Positions 1-12,200 of a DNA stretch of 64,000 nucleotides are shown here, in pieces. The notes beneath the pieces are model-generated. The model was not told the origin of the DNA, made no database searches, and worked only from the letters and a program-made list of their open reading frames with translations. The position numbers were made by a program, and so were the translations under genes. Origin of the DNA: Marthasterias glacialis (Eukaryota > Echinodermata > Asteroidea > Forcipulatida > Asteriidae); NCBI GenBank assembly GCA_911728455.2, contig OU452219.1, positions 9,174,320-9,238,319 of the forward strand, written 5' to 3'. Every line of letters begins with the position of its first letter. Position 1 is the stretch's first letter.

Positions 1-739
1 CCCAAAGTCGCAAATATCGACGCCAAAATTGACGCCAATATTGTCGTCAATATATATTTGCGATGTCCCTTTAAAGCCACCACACTACTGTGTGTTGCCG
101 TCAAAACATACAGTACGTGTAGCCTACATGTATACGCGTATACAAACAAGCAGTTCTGCCATTTCATTAATTTCGCTCATTTAATTTTGAAACCACAAAC
201 AAATTAAAGATTGGTGAGATATAACAGATTTTGTTCATTCTTTCAGTTGTTCTTTCCACGAAGAGGAAATTACGGGGTAGAATGATATATATATATTTTT
301 TTTTTAAATAGATGTACTTTTCGGCAGTGTTTAGTGTCTACATGTACATGTACCACATTGGTTTTGCATCGCTGCTCGCCAAATTTGAACTTAGTATCAC
401 GTGTTCATTTTAAATTTCCTTTGTGTTCGTTACTTATTGGAGAAGGAACAACACTCTACTACAATGAACGGGTTTCAATTTGTGCAGCTCGTTCGAGAAT
501 GAGAAAGTACCAACGTTGGATGCCGCACATTACTTTTGACCGCGCCCCCCCCCCCCCCCCCCGTATTCTGTTTCTAGATGACATGGGGTGTCGATGTCAC
601 GGAAGATTTATTTTAACATTCAGGAAGAAAGTTATAGAACAATTGACAATTCTAATCGTGTGATACAGTAGGGTCCTTACAGCGTTAAACTGTCACCCAA
701 AGAAAGATACAGGTTGTTTTGAACAGACTGGCATTAGAA
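1..739. other. 3' flank of the MCT-like gene, no gene seen
   Basis: This stretch lies downstream of the minus-strand transporter stop codon. Read on the minus strand it has an AATAAA polyadenylation hexamer at 607-612 (TTTATT on the plus strand), about 130 bases past the stop, which is a plausible 3' end. It also holds a pure C run at about 545-562 and TACATGTACATGTAC-type dinucleotide-rich sequence near 330-350. The short open frames here show no recognisable domain. Confidence 0.5.
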
Positions 740-3714
740 CTAGAAATCGTCTTGGCGCGGTTCCGGTCCTCTTGAGAGATGTCCCCACCTGTACAGTATC
801 CATTCCACAGCCACGGCTAGTATCGTCAGAGACCAGATGAACCCCATCAAAATAAAAGCCCAGTCGTAGCTCCCTGTTACGTCGTAGATCCAACCTGAAG
901 CAAAGATTACACAGGTGCGTGTACATTACATTGGTTTTAAAAGTATATAGCTCAAACCATCTCATAAACCTCTCTAAAATTGGTCATTCAAAATTGTCTG
1001 TACCAAGAATATAATTAGTTCGGCCGGTTTAAACCGCCATGTCGGGTTTACAATTAAACTCACCGGGGATGAATCCCAGACCAAAAGTGGCAAATCCACC
1101 AATGACCCCCATCCAGCTGAATGCATTGACCAGTCGTTCAACTCCTAGTAAGTCCTTAGTGTAGATATCACTTAGCGACCCAAGTGCCCCCGATGTCCCC
1201 ATGAACACAACTGCATCGACGAGCATTAACCAGAATGTGTCAATCCATGGATCCACGAAGAGACACACCATGGCCAGAGCGGCCATCAACAGTATCATGG
1301 GTCTTAATCTTATCCAGCCCCTGTCCACGATTGGACCATGGAAGACTTTGACCAGGAGATTCCCCACTCCAGCCATCGATGTAAAGAGCACTGCGTCCTC
1401 AAGAGAGAACCCCTTCGCTTGGGCGTGAGCTACGAAGTAGATGACCCATAGGTCGTTCACCGTACGGTTGCAGACAAACATAGCAGTTGGGATCCAAAAC
1501 GACACCTCTGACAGGATGTCCAACCCGAAGGTTCTCTTTTCCAGACTGCAACAGCTTCGGAAATCAATGCACGTCTTGCTATCACTTTTGGCCTGTTGGT
1601 CTTTAAGTGGGGAATACTCTATTACATGTTTGCCTCCTTTATTGCTTTCATCGCGGATAAGAGCACCACACACGCCAAGGTGCATGAAGATCGCACCAAG
1701 TAATAACATTGCACCTCTCCAGTCGTAAGTATTTAGAAAGAGCTGGGTAAGTGGCGCAAACACAATCAGACCCACCGGGTGTCCAGTGTGACCGATACCG
1801 TTGGCGGTGGCGTACTGCTTAGTAAAATAACGTCCAACCATCGCTCTGGTCAGGATGTTTGTAAAACTTATTCCAGGTGCTGTATGTGAAGGAAAATTAA
1901 TAATACAACAATCAGTTCTTCCTTCAGAAAAAAAATATATAACTCATCAGAACATTATTGAATCGTCAGGCAACTTTTAAAGCGGATTTTGTGTTTTCAA
2001 AGTCTTCCTATTGCATGCATCGCATCAGTGAAATTGGAACGGGGAATTAAATATCAATTTCGTTCAACTATTGAAATAATGTTCGCCAAAATGACAACAC
2101 AGGGAAAATTTACCTGACAGTACAACCAGAAACACAGCAAGCTGAACAACACTGGTTGCCATGGAAGTCACGATGAGTGATGTACCAATCATGAAGCCGC
2201 TTATCATTACCACAGCGCGGGTTCCAAATCGTGCTTCAAGTGGTCCAGAAAATGGCCCTGTAAAATAACATTTTCACAGATTCCATCGCTGTCAATCTTG
2301 ATCTAACAAAATTGAATGAAAAATTGCTGCCTCGTTTTTATTAAACTCGACTTGATTTCACAAGTGCTCAATTTGAGATGAATTTCTAGTGTAGCAGTTA
2401 CATGAAGAAAATAGATCTGTTTCTATTTCGGCAACACTACACAAACAATTTTTAATTAACATTCCAACAGCTCCGTTGTAGCAGTTGTTTGGTATTTGTA
2501 GTCATACGTGTACTCTGGTACAAGGTCAACCTTCCTGTCATTATTAATACTACCATCTCCATATCGAAAAATAGGTTCTCTTCGCCATATCTTCTGTTCT
2601 GGTCAGGTGACATGCATAACACTTGTCAGCTGTCTTTGTGCTGACATGAGTTAGTTATATTCTAAATTTAAAGAATTTCCGACGTACAGTTTTGGAGATA
2701 ATACAGCAATGATATTACTTTTTCAGCAATGATAGCTTTTCACCGAGCAAAGCTGCAAACTGTTTTAGGTTCATTCTTCACGATTATTTATCGTCCCACC
2801 CCGAGTTTGGCGATTCAAACTCCCTACCAAAAGAGCCGTACATTAGGACACCTAAAACACTCGACGATCCTAGAAAAACAAAAACGAAACTTTGTTCCAA
2901 AGTCTTCCGTCCGAATGCAGCCCCAAAAGTCAAACATGAATTATATCAAACCCTGCGAGGTTACGACCATTTTCGGAAACAAAACAAAAGATAACCAAAA
3001 AAGTCCGCTAAACACGAGAAAAAACCCCAATTCCACAGTGAATTTTGGAGATTTAGCAAACGCCTTATATGAATGGGGACACCAATTGTTAAAATGTGAT
3101 AAATTCGTATCGTAATTCTGATCCCATTCAAATAGTGTTACAACAAATAGGCCGGTGGAGTTGCAAAATTTGTTGGTATGCGGTAAGCTGGTCCTATTAG
3201 CTGGTTCTGCGTATCAGTTAATTTTGCAACTCCACCGCAATATTTGTTGCAATATTGTTTGAATGGGATCTGAATTACGGTGAGAATTTATCACTTTTTA
3301 ACCACTTTTAGTTTGTGGAGTGGATTTTCTGGACCCATGCAACGCTCGATGAGAGTTCAAAGAACACATAGAGCCAAATTTGGGCGAGATCTGATTTAAA
3401 AAAAAAGAAGCTGTATCCATGTAAACGTGAAGGGCAGAAAGTTTCGAATAGGATTTTGTACATGTCACTCTATGAGGTTCGTGGAGACGATAGCGGAACT
3501 AACCTCATAGTTCTAGGAGTATAATTGACCTACCCGCAAAGTCGGCGACTCCGTTGACCATGGCGATAATCCACCCCACCAGCCATGTTTTGGAGTCAAA
3601 TTGTTGCTGTAAAACTGGTAGCATAACTCCTAACCCCTTGATGAGACCAGTCCATACTATCCAAGTAACACTCACACACAATACGGCTTTCCAGCCGTCT
3701 CGCCATTCCGACAT
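740..3714 (-). CDS. Monocarboxylate-transporter-like protein (MFS, SLC16-type), complete
   Basis: Four exons on the minus strand: 3714-3534, 2257-2114, 1879-1064 and 894-740. They join in phase (181+144+816+155 = 1296 bases, 431 aa) with GT-AG junctions. The protein is a multi-pass MFS carrier expected in the plasma membrane, moving monocarboxylates or related small acids. It starts near MSEWRDGW (compare the MCT N-terminal DGGWGW motif), continues through TM1 with WTGLIKG and the segment VGWIIAMVNGVADFAGPFSG, then has the second MCT signature as GRYFTKQYATANGIGHTGHP. The C-terminal half ends in GWIYDVTGSYDWAF, a typical MCT TM10-11 segment, followed by TM12 and a short cytosolic tail. The central loop between the two six-helix halves is short. 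The ATG at 3714 is the first in frame after an upstream TGA. The substrate cannot be told from sequence; an orphan SLC16 member is as likely as a lactate carrier. Confidence 0.88.
3100..3524. repeat. Truncated copy of the long-TIR transposon found at 29.3 kb
   Basis: The right end (about 3410-3524) matches the terminal inverted repeat of the element at 29317-29830, ending in CTAGGAGTA. The inner part (3110-3290) is itself an inverted repeat around GATCCCATTCAAA and GTTGCAAAAT. The left terminal repeat is absent. It sits in intron 1 of the transporter and stops about nine bases from the exon-1 splice donor at 3533. Confidence 0.7.
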
Positions 3715-4754
3715 GTCGGCTAGTTTGCTCTCCGCCCGTATGGTAGACCGTATAATCTTCTTTTCTTGTCGAGGGCCACTCGGGCATGTAGGTCACCGAC
3801 ACAGGCATAATGTGCCACTACTTAAACCACAAAGTAGGGCCGTAACTTAGGGTTAAATTTTAGGGGTGCACAATTTTTTATAGGAGGGCACTTTTGGCCA
3901 ATTAAAAATGTAGTTTCCGTTTGTATTTTTCATAAACAAGCCTCTTTTCAGTGTTTTCTGACGTGTTGACGTAAAACAAAATACATTATGTGTGCAAACA
4001 AATAAAAATAGTTTAAAAAACATCGAAATTACTACGTAAAATTCGTAAATGCTCATAAAATGTAACATTTTATTCTGGTAATTTTTAATCGCAAAAGTCC
4101 AGATTTCAAATGGGGGGGGGGGGCACCGGGGGGGGGGGGGCACGGACTTCAGTTGGGGGGGGGGGCACGTGCCCTACGTCGAATTAGAATTTTTTGCGTC
4201 GCATTATAATTTTTTCCATCGCATTACAATTTTTTCCGACGCATTAGAATATTTTGCGTCGCATTAGACATTTTTGCGCATTAGAATAATTTCTGTCGCA
4301 ATTAGAATTGTTTCCATCGCATTAGAAGTGTTTCCGTTGCATTAGAATTTTTGCGTCGCAGGGGGAGGGGGCCTTCGAGACTCGAGAGTATCTGTTCCAC
4401 GTGACTCTCACACGAGGAGAAAGTTCAACTTTGACTTGATAGGTATGCTGCAGTTTTCAAGTTAAAATGTACTAGTGGGATGCCGCCCTTCGCGCGGCAT
4501 CCGCTAGGCTGGTGCGACGTTTGCGTATGACGTGTTGCAGTTTATGTACTTTTGGGTGATTAAGGATGTCATTTGCAGGGGGCTTAGGATGGGGCCTGTC
4601 TGGTTTTTTGGTGTGGTGACTTCCCGGCTTTCTTTGGTAGGATCACCGGACAACAACGGGGTTCAAGATCTGGATAATTGGTCACCCTAACTGCCATTCT
4701 GCGAGATATCTGATTGGCTGTTAGAGAGGAACCTCCTCAGTTGTCGGACCATAG

Positions 4755-5226
4755 AGTTATTTATAACACACCTCTCCCTGGTTCTTTATCCTGATTGGCT
4801 GAAACACGGTCGCGTGGGGTGAACTAATATAGCCTAGTGCACGCACCGCACGCGCTTCATTTGGGGGAAATAGTTCGCAAAGCGGGAAATAGTTTCAAAA
4901 ACCCAAAAACTATTGACTGGTAAACAGCGACCTCAAAGGAACGAAAATGGCGGCGTCTGTGGATCGATAAGAATCTCCGGCCCAAAAACCGCGATTTACT
5001 CTTCTAACCGACATTTTGGACTGAGGTGTGTTATAAAACGCATATGGACTGGCATTATTCGGGCAACTTTAGTGCACGTCTATGTACCCCTCGGGCCTGT
5101 GAGTGACCAGGAGAGGGTCCTATTTCCCGAGGCCGAAGGCCGAGGGAGATAGGACCCTCTCCTGGTCACTCACAGGCCCTCGGGTTGCATAGGCGTGCAC
5201 TATATCCCCCATTGCAAGTCCATATG
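4755..5226 (+). repeat. Dispersed foldback element, copy 1
   Basis: It starts with TTATAACACACCTCTC and ends near GTCCATATGTG. The inner half is an imperfect palindrome (about 5070-5212) with arms of roughly 65 bases centred on GAGGCCGAAGGCCGAGG. A second copy in reverse orientation lies at 61833-62331, including the segment TTTGGGGGAAATAGTTCGCA. It has no coding capacity and is a non-autonomous transposon of unknown family. Confidence 0.7.
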
Positions 5227-5284
5227 TGTATAATAATAAGAACTAGAGGGAGCGCTCACAATGCCACGCACGGAACTCCATTGA

Positions 5285-5703
5285 CTGAAAACATAACAGT
5301 TTATGTATAGGTTTTATGAATGAAATGTTAAGCATGGCTAGTTTTACATAAAACCGTAAAATATTAGCGGACTCTTTAAACTGACTTTGCATACAAATGT
5401 CTACTTAGAATATTGCTGCTGTGTGAACGGATGAGTGACCAGGGTAAATGAATGGTCCGCGCCATTTTCTCCATGGTAAAAAATGCTCCTTGTCGGGCCG
5501 TCCCGCATGGTTTGTACGCCCTCTAGTTCTTATATATAACTCTAAGGGTCGGACCCGGCGGGCACCAGTTTGGCTGTTGACCTCTGCTGAAGGGTCACTC
5601 CACCAACGTTTAAAGAGTCCGCTAATATTTTACGGTTTTATGTAAAACTAGCCATGCTTAACATTTCACTCATAAAACCTATACATATACTGTTATGTTT
5701 TCA
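5285..5703. repeat. Inverted repeat with ~95-bp arms
   Basis: The left arm 5285-5381 (begins TGAAAACATAACAG, ends GGACTCTTTAAAC) is matched as reverse complement by 5609-5703, around a spacer of about 227 bases. Outer motifs AAGAACTAGAGGG (about 5232) and CCCTCTAGTTCTT (about 5520) are also inverted copies. This is a non-autonomous foldback-type element. Confidence 0.7.
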
Positions 5704-7559
5704 GTGCTGATATAAAGAGAGCATTTCAACGGTAAAAATCTTGTACTATTTTTGAAAAGAAGTCACCACCTCTGTAAAAATGGAGTGTACCCTAAATGAG
5801 TGTACAAATGATTGCGCAATACCCTTTTCGCCACCCCCCCCCCCCGTCTTGATTGTTTATTCTTTTGTGTGCTTTTGGCCTCTCACCTGTGACCCGCGGG
5901 GTAAATCAGTGCCCCAAAGAGGGACAAACTCGTCTACTTTTCAACGGAAACTACATAAATTTTATTTTAAGAAATGAGGAAAACGTAAAATGGTATTGCG
6001 CCGGTTTGATGAATTTGCAAATTCCATCATATCAGTATCCTCATTTTCACGCAAAGAATTCAGTGGATTGCGTATACAGAAAAAGGTCTCGTTTTGGTTA
6101 ACAGGTCAACACAATGTATCAACATAAGCATCCGACTATGCAAACGCCCCAAATCATGCTTCGTTGTATAGCGTTGTAGGGGAGGCGACAGACGTGCCCA
6201 CTAAAGACCTTTTGTGTGTCCCTCGCTCAAAATTTCACAATTAGGGTAGCAAAAATCGAGAAATAAAGAAAAACATTAGAATTTCCTGACAAGTTGGAAA
6301 AGGCCCTCGTGGCTTCGCCACTCGTGCGCGCTGACTTCGTCTTCGCTGCAGTTGCTTCGCGGCTACACAGATGTCTAAGCCACGAAGGCCTTGGCGAAAG
6401 GCTACCCGAAGCACGGCATCCCGCTGGTAGTAGGCCTACATTTTTACTCGAGAGCTGCAGCATTGGGCAAGTTCGCGCAAGGACAATTGTCAACTATTGT
6501 TCGACTAACTTCACCCGAACGCTGTCTAGTCACCTATGGTTTGTCAACGCTAGTCAACTATTTGGAACCAGCCTACTGACGGTGGTCGCTCAATGGTTGC
6601 TTCACTGGTTATCACAGGATTTGTTCGTTCTTAACTATGACAAACTGCATGGGAACCACGACAAAATGAAAAATAAAAATGGCGGAATCGGCGGAGGAGA
6701 AGAAGATGTGAGTAGGCCTATGTAATGCAAACATATTACTGGAGGCGGCCATGTTGACATTACACAATTGGCTCGCGCTAGTTCGACTAAGAGTTGTTCG
6801 CGCTTTAATATTTAAGTGCTTGCGCACTGTTAGAGACAAACCAACCATTGAATGACGATGGTTGCTGCTGGAACTTGCCCATACCTATTAGATCATAGTT
6901 TAACTTTCTCCTCACGTGAGAGTCACGTGGAACAGATACTCTCAAAGGCCCCCCTGCGACGCAAAAAAATCTAATGAGACGGAAAAAAATTATATTGCGA
7001 CGGCAAAAAATTCTAATACAACGCTTATTTTTTTGTAAAAAGAGTAGCACACCATAGCATCTAGTGTTCGAAATAAACAAATCTTTCCCTTGAACAAGAT
7101 GGCGCATATCTGCTTTATTGCTTGACGTGGCGGGGTTGTTCCGATTAGTTGATTGAAAAACAGTTGACTGAACCTTGTTGGTTGAGGTTATCATGGTTGG
7201 TCCGTTCTTTGGCATAAAATAATGTCTGCTTCAGGTTGTAACGGTTGGACGTCCGTTTTGGGGTCACTCACGTTTTCAAGTCATCATCCAGGTTGATTGG
7301 ATAACACTGTTCAAGGTTGCGTTTAGGTTTCCATGGGTCTCTTTTTCGTTTGCTAACGTTGAATCAACGTTCGCCTTAGTTCACACTTTAGGTTGAATCA
7401 ATGTTTGCTTTTGGTTAACATCATGTATGCAAATTTAATTACCGGGGAATAGAAGTAGTCCAAATTCATGGATAGTATATCACAATTTGATGGAATTTAA
7501 TCGTCTAATTCAGACTGATACAATGTCGAAACGCTCAAGGACAGCGCCTGAGAAAACCA

Positions 7560-8290
7560 TGATAAAGAAGACAGGGAGACACAGGCTCATGAAAGCTATT
7601 TGCTGCATGCCTAAAGGGAATATTTTGAAACACTAAATTGGACAACAAAAGGGATCGATAAAAACGGGGGAAATATGAGCCATCTCAGATATGCAGATGA
7701 CATAGTCATCATAGCCAACAACCCCAACGAACTTGAGACAATGCTGCAGGAACTGGATGCAACAAGCAGGATTACTGGACTCAAAATGAACATGAAACGG
7801 ACAAAGGTCATCAGGACCACAAGCCATCCCGAAGCAAGTACTAGTTACTAACGGTACAGAAATAGAACAGGTTATCGAAAATCTATTAGGCCAACGGTTC
7901 TCCCTACAAGATAAAAACCAAGACAACCGCCCCCCCCCCCCCCCCCAATGTGCCTGGCAAGAAAGGTGTATGACCAGTGCATCCTTCCTGCTATTTCTTA
8001 TGGGGCTGAAACCTGGGCATTAACATCAAAACTGGAAAGTAAACTAGCTGCAGCTCAACACAACATGGAAAAAAATACACTCAAGATCAGGGACAGGAAA
8101 ACAAACAAATGAATAAGGGAACAAACCAAAGTTACGGACATCGTAGAAACAGTAAAATACACACACAAAAATGAAGCTGGGCAGGACACATTAGCCGCAG
8201 AACAGATAATAATAGCACTGCGCAGCGAAATGCACTCAATACGACGTGTAGAACACAGGTAACGCATGGCATCACAATGTGTACACTATA
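7560..8290 (+). mobile_element. Degenerate RTE-like LINE reverse transcriptase remnant
   Basis: Conceptual translation gives reverse-transcriptase signatures: LRYADDIVIIANNPNEL (the YADD catalytic box) near 7690-7740, then ITGLKMNMKRTKV. After a frame change come RKVYDQCILPAISYGAETWA and DRKTNK, the order typical of RTE-clade LINEs. A poly-C tract, a frameshift near 7833 and at least one in-frame stop break it, so it is a dead fossil. No 5' end or endonuclease domain is visible. Confidence 0.75.
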
Positions 8291-9111
8291 ATTCACGCAA
8301 CGATGACCCTATCCACCAAAAATGCATTTTCTAGGCCTATCCAACAAACACTTGATTTGAACTTAATTGATATTTGACCCCCGTGCCCCCCTCCCCTCCC
8401 CCCATTGAAAGAAGCCTGGCTATGCCGCCGGTCTTCCGAGAAAAGTAAAAGTTTTCCCCCGAATAAATGGGAGCAATATGATATTCAAATCCCAGATTAA
8501 AAAAAAAGTTGAAATTATAATACTATTAATACTGGATTTATTTATTTTTCATATAATAACCAATTTCAATTTCTGTATGTCAGTTATATAATAACATTTA
8601 TTTTAATATCCTGAGGACAACATTCTATTGTTCAATAGTTTTTAGATAAATGTTGATGACAGAGTATCAGCATTTGAGGAACACTTACAGCAAACTTTGA
8701 GTAATGTCCACATACAACACTGGCATTCAAAGATAAGAGGTCTTGGTTTTCTTCCTTTTCATTCTAATCACTAGTACCCAAATCGAGGCTGGAAGGTTAA
8801 ACTATATAGTCATACCTCGATTCTCGGTGTAATACTCCCACTGTCGAGGAAATAGTTAATAGGATATGTACATGTTTATTATTATAATGTTATCCAATGC
8901 TTGTTCTGCCGACTCATGAGTGCGGATCGTCTTAACTCATTCGTCAACGTCACCAACTTGTTGGTACAGATATAGCCGTGTTGGTCTGACAGACAAAACA
9001 AAGAAGGTAGTGGTAGAGCACTTTAAAACTAATAAAAAAAGATGCATGAACTTTTGTAGCAAAAACAACTTCATTAGATGCAATAAAGGGGACGAGGTAA
9101 GTACATACTAC

Positions 9112-9240
9112 GGGAGACTTTTGAGGACACATAGGTGGCAGCAGTCTTACAAGGTAAATCTGTTGTCCTCGGAAATGTGAGCATGCTCACAACTGCGCAA
9201 ACGATAGAAATTTACTTGGTAAGTCTGCTGCCACCTAGCG
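9112..9240. repeat. Small foldback MITE with CTCF-like cores
   Basis: It begins GGGAGACTTTTGAGGACAC and carries ATAGGTGGCAGCAG at about 9131-9144; the reverse complement CTGCTGCCACCTAGCG lies at 9225-9240. Related copies occur at 46864-46962 and, as a single arm, near 25331-25375. It lies just downstream of the minus-strand GH1 gene. Confidence 0.6.
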
Positions 9241-9287
9241 TTGACAATTTTTTTATTTTTTATTTCTGTTTGTTTTGTGGGAAGGAC

Positions 9288-12200
9288 CTAACGAAGTTTG
9301 AGTTGAATAAAACAAAAGACCAACATCAGTGCAATAACGTGGTAATACGGCGTGACAGCAGAGGACTTGCTGGCCTCATTAGGATCCTGGAAGCCGTTGT
9401 AAGCGGCCAGACCAGCGAAAAACGTTGCCGATTCTTTCTCTGTTCGTGGACGCTCTGGATCGTTGAAGTCTACGTAATGGAGACCAAAGCGCTGACTGTA
9501 ACCAGAGGTCCATTCAAAGTTATCCAGCATTGACCAGGCGAAGTAGCCTCTCACATCACTGTCATCCAGTAAGGAGGCTACAAGACAAACACGACCACAT
9601 GCTTTGAGTTACACCTTTTACTTTGTCACACTAACAATTATTACCGTTATTTTAATGCAAATCGAAACCAACATGAAACAATACAAAATGTGAAAAACTC
9701 AGGTTCGGTTAAGGGATAAACCGTATAGGAGGGGAAAATCTCATTATCACTTATGCTATAACATATAGGGATAAGTTTTATATGATAAACATATTGGTTT
9801 CTGAACGTAACGACTATGTCTGCTCTGGTCACCATCAGGAGACCCTTTTTTATGCCAAATTGTATCAGGAGGAAACGATATTTTAAGTCGTCAATGGATT
9901 GAGTTGAATCTTAATCTAACAAGATGGTTTATATCAAGCATCACATCACCTAGGCCCTAGGTGAAAATCATGTGGGTCCTTTCTCTATGGTGAAACATAT
10001 AACATATCGTCACCGTTTTCACGAACAGGCAAATTCGCGTATATAACGCAGCAGCAAAACAGCATTTTGAGAAAAGTGCTTTTGAAGTTTTCACATTTTC
10101 AAAATTGTTTTTTGACCGGTCTTTTTATCGAAAGTATGTAATATCTTCCTGTGATACGGTGGTGTATAAGTTAAATAACATAAACAGACACCTTTTTATT
10201 TCTGTTGGTGCTTTGTTAAACAGCTGCTAAGCTCAGAAAAGATTTGTCACTTCGTGAAAACGCAAAATGCTGAGTACAGCCAGCGGTTTTGCCCCTCTAG
10301 CGCGCCATTCGTTTATACACACAGTGCGCGAATTTGTCACTTCGTGAAAACGCAAATCAGAGAAGTACAATGATTCGCCATTTTAGCAATTAGCGTAATA
10401 AGCAAACTAATCACTTTCAGGACATAAAACTTTGCAGAAATGTTAAGGACACCAAATACATTTAGAAAATTGGAAAAACAAAAACTGTCAAAAAAATTAT
10501 TTTGGACAGATTCGCTGTTCGAGAAAACGGTGACGATATTTGGTGATTGTTTTGCCAATGACAATGACACCACCTACCCTTCCGAGCAATGATCCTTTCT
10601 TAACATTAGCCCTTCCAAGAAAAGTCAAGTCACCCACCATAAAGGTTCGCCTTACCTTTTAGAACTTCGTTAATGTAAGCCCCATAGAAAGTGATCCTAC
10701 TGGAATCGTTGAGTTCGAACACATCGGGAGTAGAGACGCCATTTTCAGTGATGTAAATCGGTTTGCCGTACTCTTTCTGAACCCAGTTCAAGAGTCTACG
10801 GAGACCCCATGGCACTGGTCGCAGCCAGTCGCTACCCGAGGTGGGCCACTCCTGCGGCTGATACCTCGACACGTCCTTTGATATGAAAATATGATGGTGA
10901 AACTAGTTTTAAGCAAGAAATTTGTCTACACTGGTCCTGTCATGTTCATTTTAGAGGATGATAAACAAGGGGGCACTGACCCTTATTCGAGGGCCTTTTT
11001 CAGATTTTGAACAAACGAATGTTTTTACTCGATTCGTATTTTATCATTATTTTGTACACTGGATCAGTCTCGTAATGTTAAAAAAAGCCAAGAAAGGACA
11101 GGAGAGTTTTACATCCCCGATATAGTACAGTGTTACGGAGAATAAAATCCACGGTCTGAGTTGATAACCATGCCCTTACCTGATCGTCCTCATAATTTGG
11201 ATCTGTTGGTCGGAAGTTGTCCTTGCACACCGTGGTGGTGTAGGCGTTCAAACCAAAGAAGTCTCCGGTGCCGGCAATGAAGAGCTTCTCGAACTCGGTG
11301 AAGGCAGGAAGACGGCTCTCATTCAAGCCCTGGGAGATGCTCTTGTTCCCCACCTGCCATTTCATCACGTCCGGATAATCACCATTCTTGAAGATAGGAT
11401 GAGCAAACCTTAATGGATGGAAACAGAATTGCTTATAATGAGGAGACTGGTGTGGTTTGCCAGTGGCGTGAACAGACATTTGTTTCTTGGAGGGGGGGGG
11501 GGGGAGGGGAAAGCTGGGGCAAAGACATACTTTTTGGGCTATTCAATGTATCGAACCATTCATTGGTGCGTGTTTTTATTTATTTTGTTCTTATTTTTTT
11601 TTTTGGGGGGGGAGGGGCAAGAGGAGGGGGGTAAGGGTTCAGAGAGGAGTGGGCTCATGTCAAGAATGTCTATGTTTAGCACAGTAAACAGGCCCGGACC
11701 ACTCGTTGGCTCTCGATTGCAAATTACAGGAGAGTTGACAAGGAAGCAGTGTCGAAGAAGAATAGGGAAGACTGACCGTATTCAAATAGTAGAGCAAGGG
11801 AGTTTGTATAGTGGTGTATGGCAATATATGCTTTGTGACATACAAAGTATTAGAGCAAAAAAATATACAAAATTATATTACACAGCTTTACAAATTTTCT
11901 GTCATAAACTATCAATAAAATGTTTTAATACTGATGAAAACTACCGGTACATTGTTGCTTTTTGGGAACCTGTGTAATAGCTACCGTACTTTTGGAAAGG
12001 CATCCCTGTCGTGCACGGAGCTATCTATTTTGTGTGTCTCGTCCTGTTAGAATGCTGTTTAACCGAATAACTGAAAATTGACCTCTTTGTGTAATAAAAA
12101 TCATGTTACAAAATGTGTTTGCGTCACGTCACTAATAAGCAAACGCCGTGCATAGCGAAAAGGCAATCAACTTCGTTTACGGTGAAGTGTCTTCACATGT

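Larger units (their letters stand above)
4163..7025. repeat. Large inverted repeat enclosing nested elements
   Basis: The left arm (about 4163-4450) has a run of degenerate TCGCATTAGAATTTTTT units followed by GAGAGTATCTGTTCCACGTG. The right arm (about 6885-7025) carries the same motifs as reverse complement: CACGTGGAACAGATACTCTC, then CTGCGACGCAAAAAAAT. The arms lie about 2.4 kb apart and enclose at least two further inverted repeats (4755-5226 and 5285-5703). This looks like nested foldback insertion. Confidence 0.6.
3715..9287. other. Gene-free interval made largely of mobile-element debris
   Basis: No exon with recognisable homology was found. The first ~140 bases are presumably the 5' leader and promoter of the transporter. 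The rest holds poly-G tracts (4110-4160), a degenerate GTCGCATTAGAAT-type tandem (4170-4350), several inverted repeats listed separately, a LINE remnant and a small foldback element. Confidence 0.6.

Noticed and set aside
545-562. Poly-C and poly-G runs (also 4110-4160, 7931-7947, 18156-18173, 19277-19293, 41379-41394) as regulatory G-quadruplex sites
   Set aside because: They are single homopolymer runs scattered in repeats and intergenic DNA, and their length may be inexact in the assembly; no positional link to promoters.
2729-3115. 128-codon open frame in the transporter intron
   Set aside because: No recognisable domain, on the opposite strand within an intron, and it overlaps an inverted repeat.
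6294-6725. 143-codon open frame between the transporter and the GH1 cluster
   Set aside because: Lies inside the nested inverted-repeat region; no homology signal.
11413-11977. Overlapping plus-strand open frames up to 186 codons inside the GH1 minus-strand gene
   Set aside because: They span intron sequence with poly-G tracts and the antisense of an exon; shadows only.
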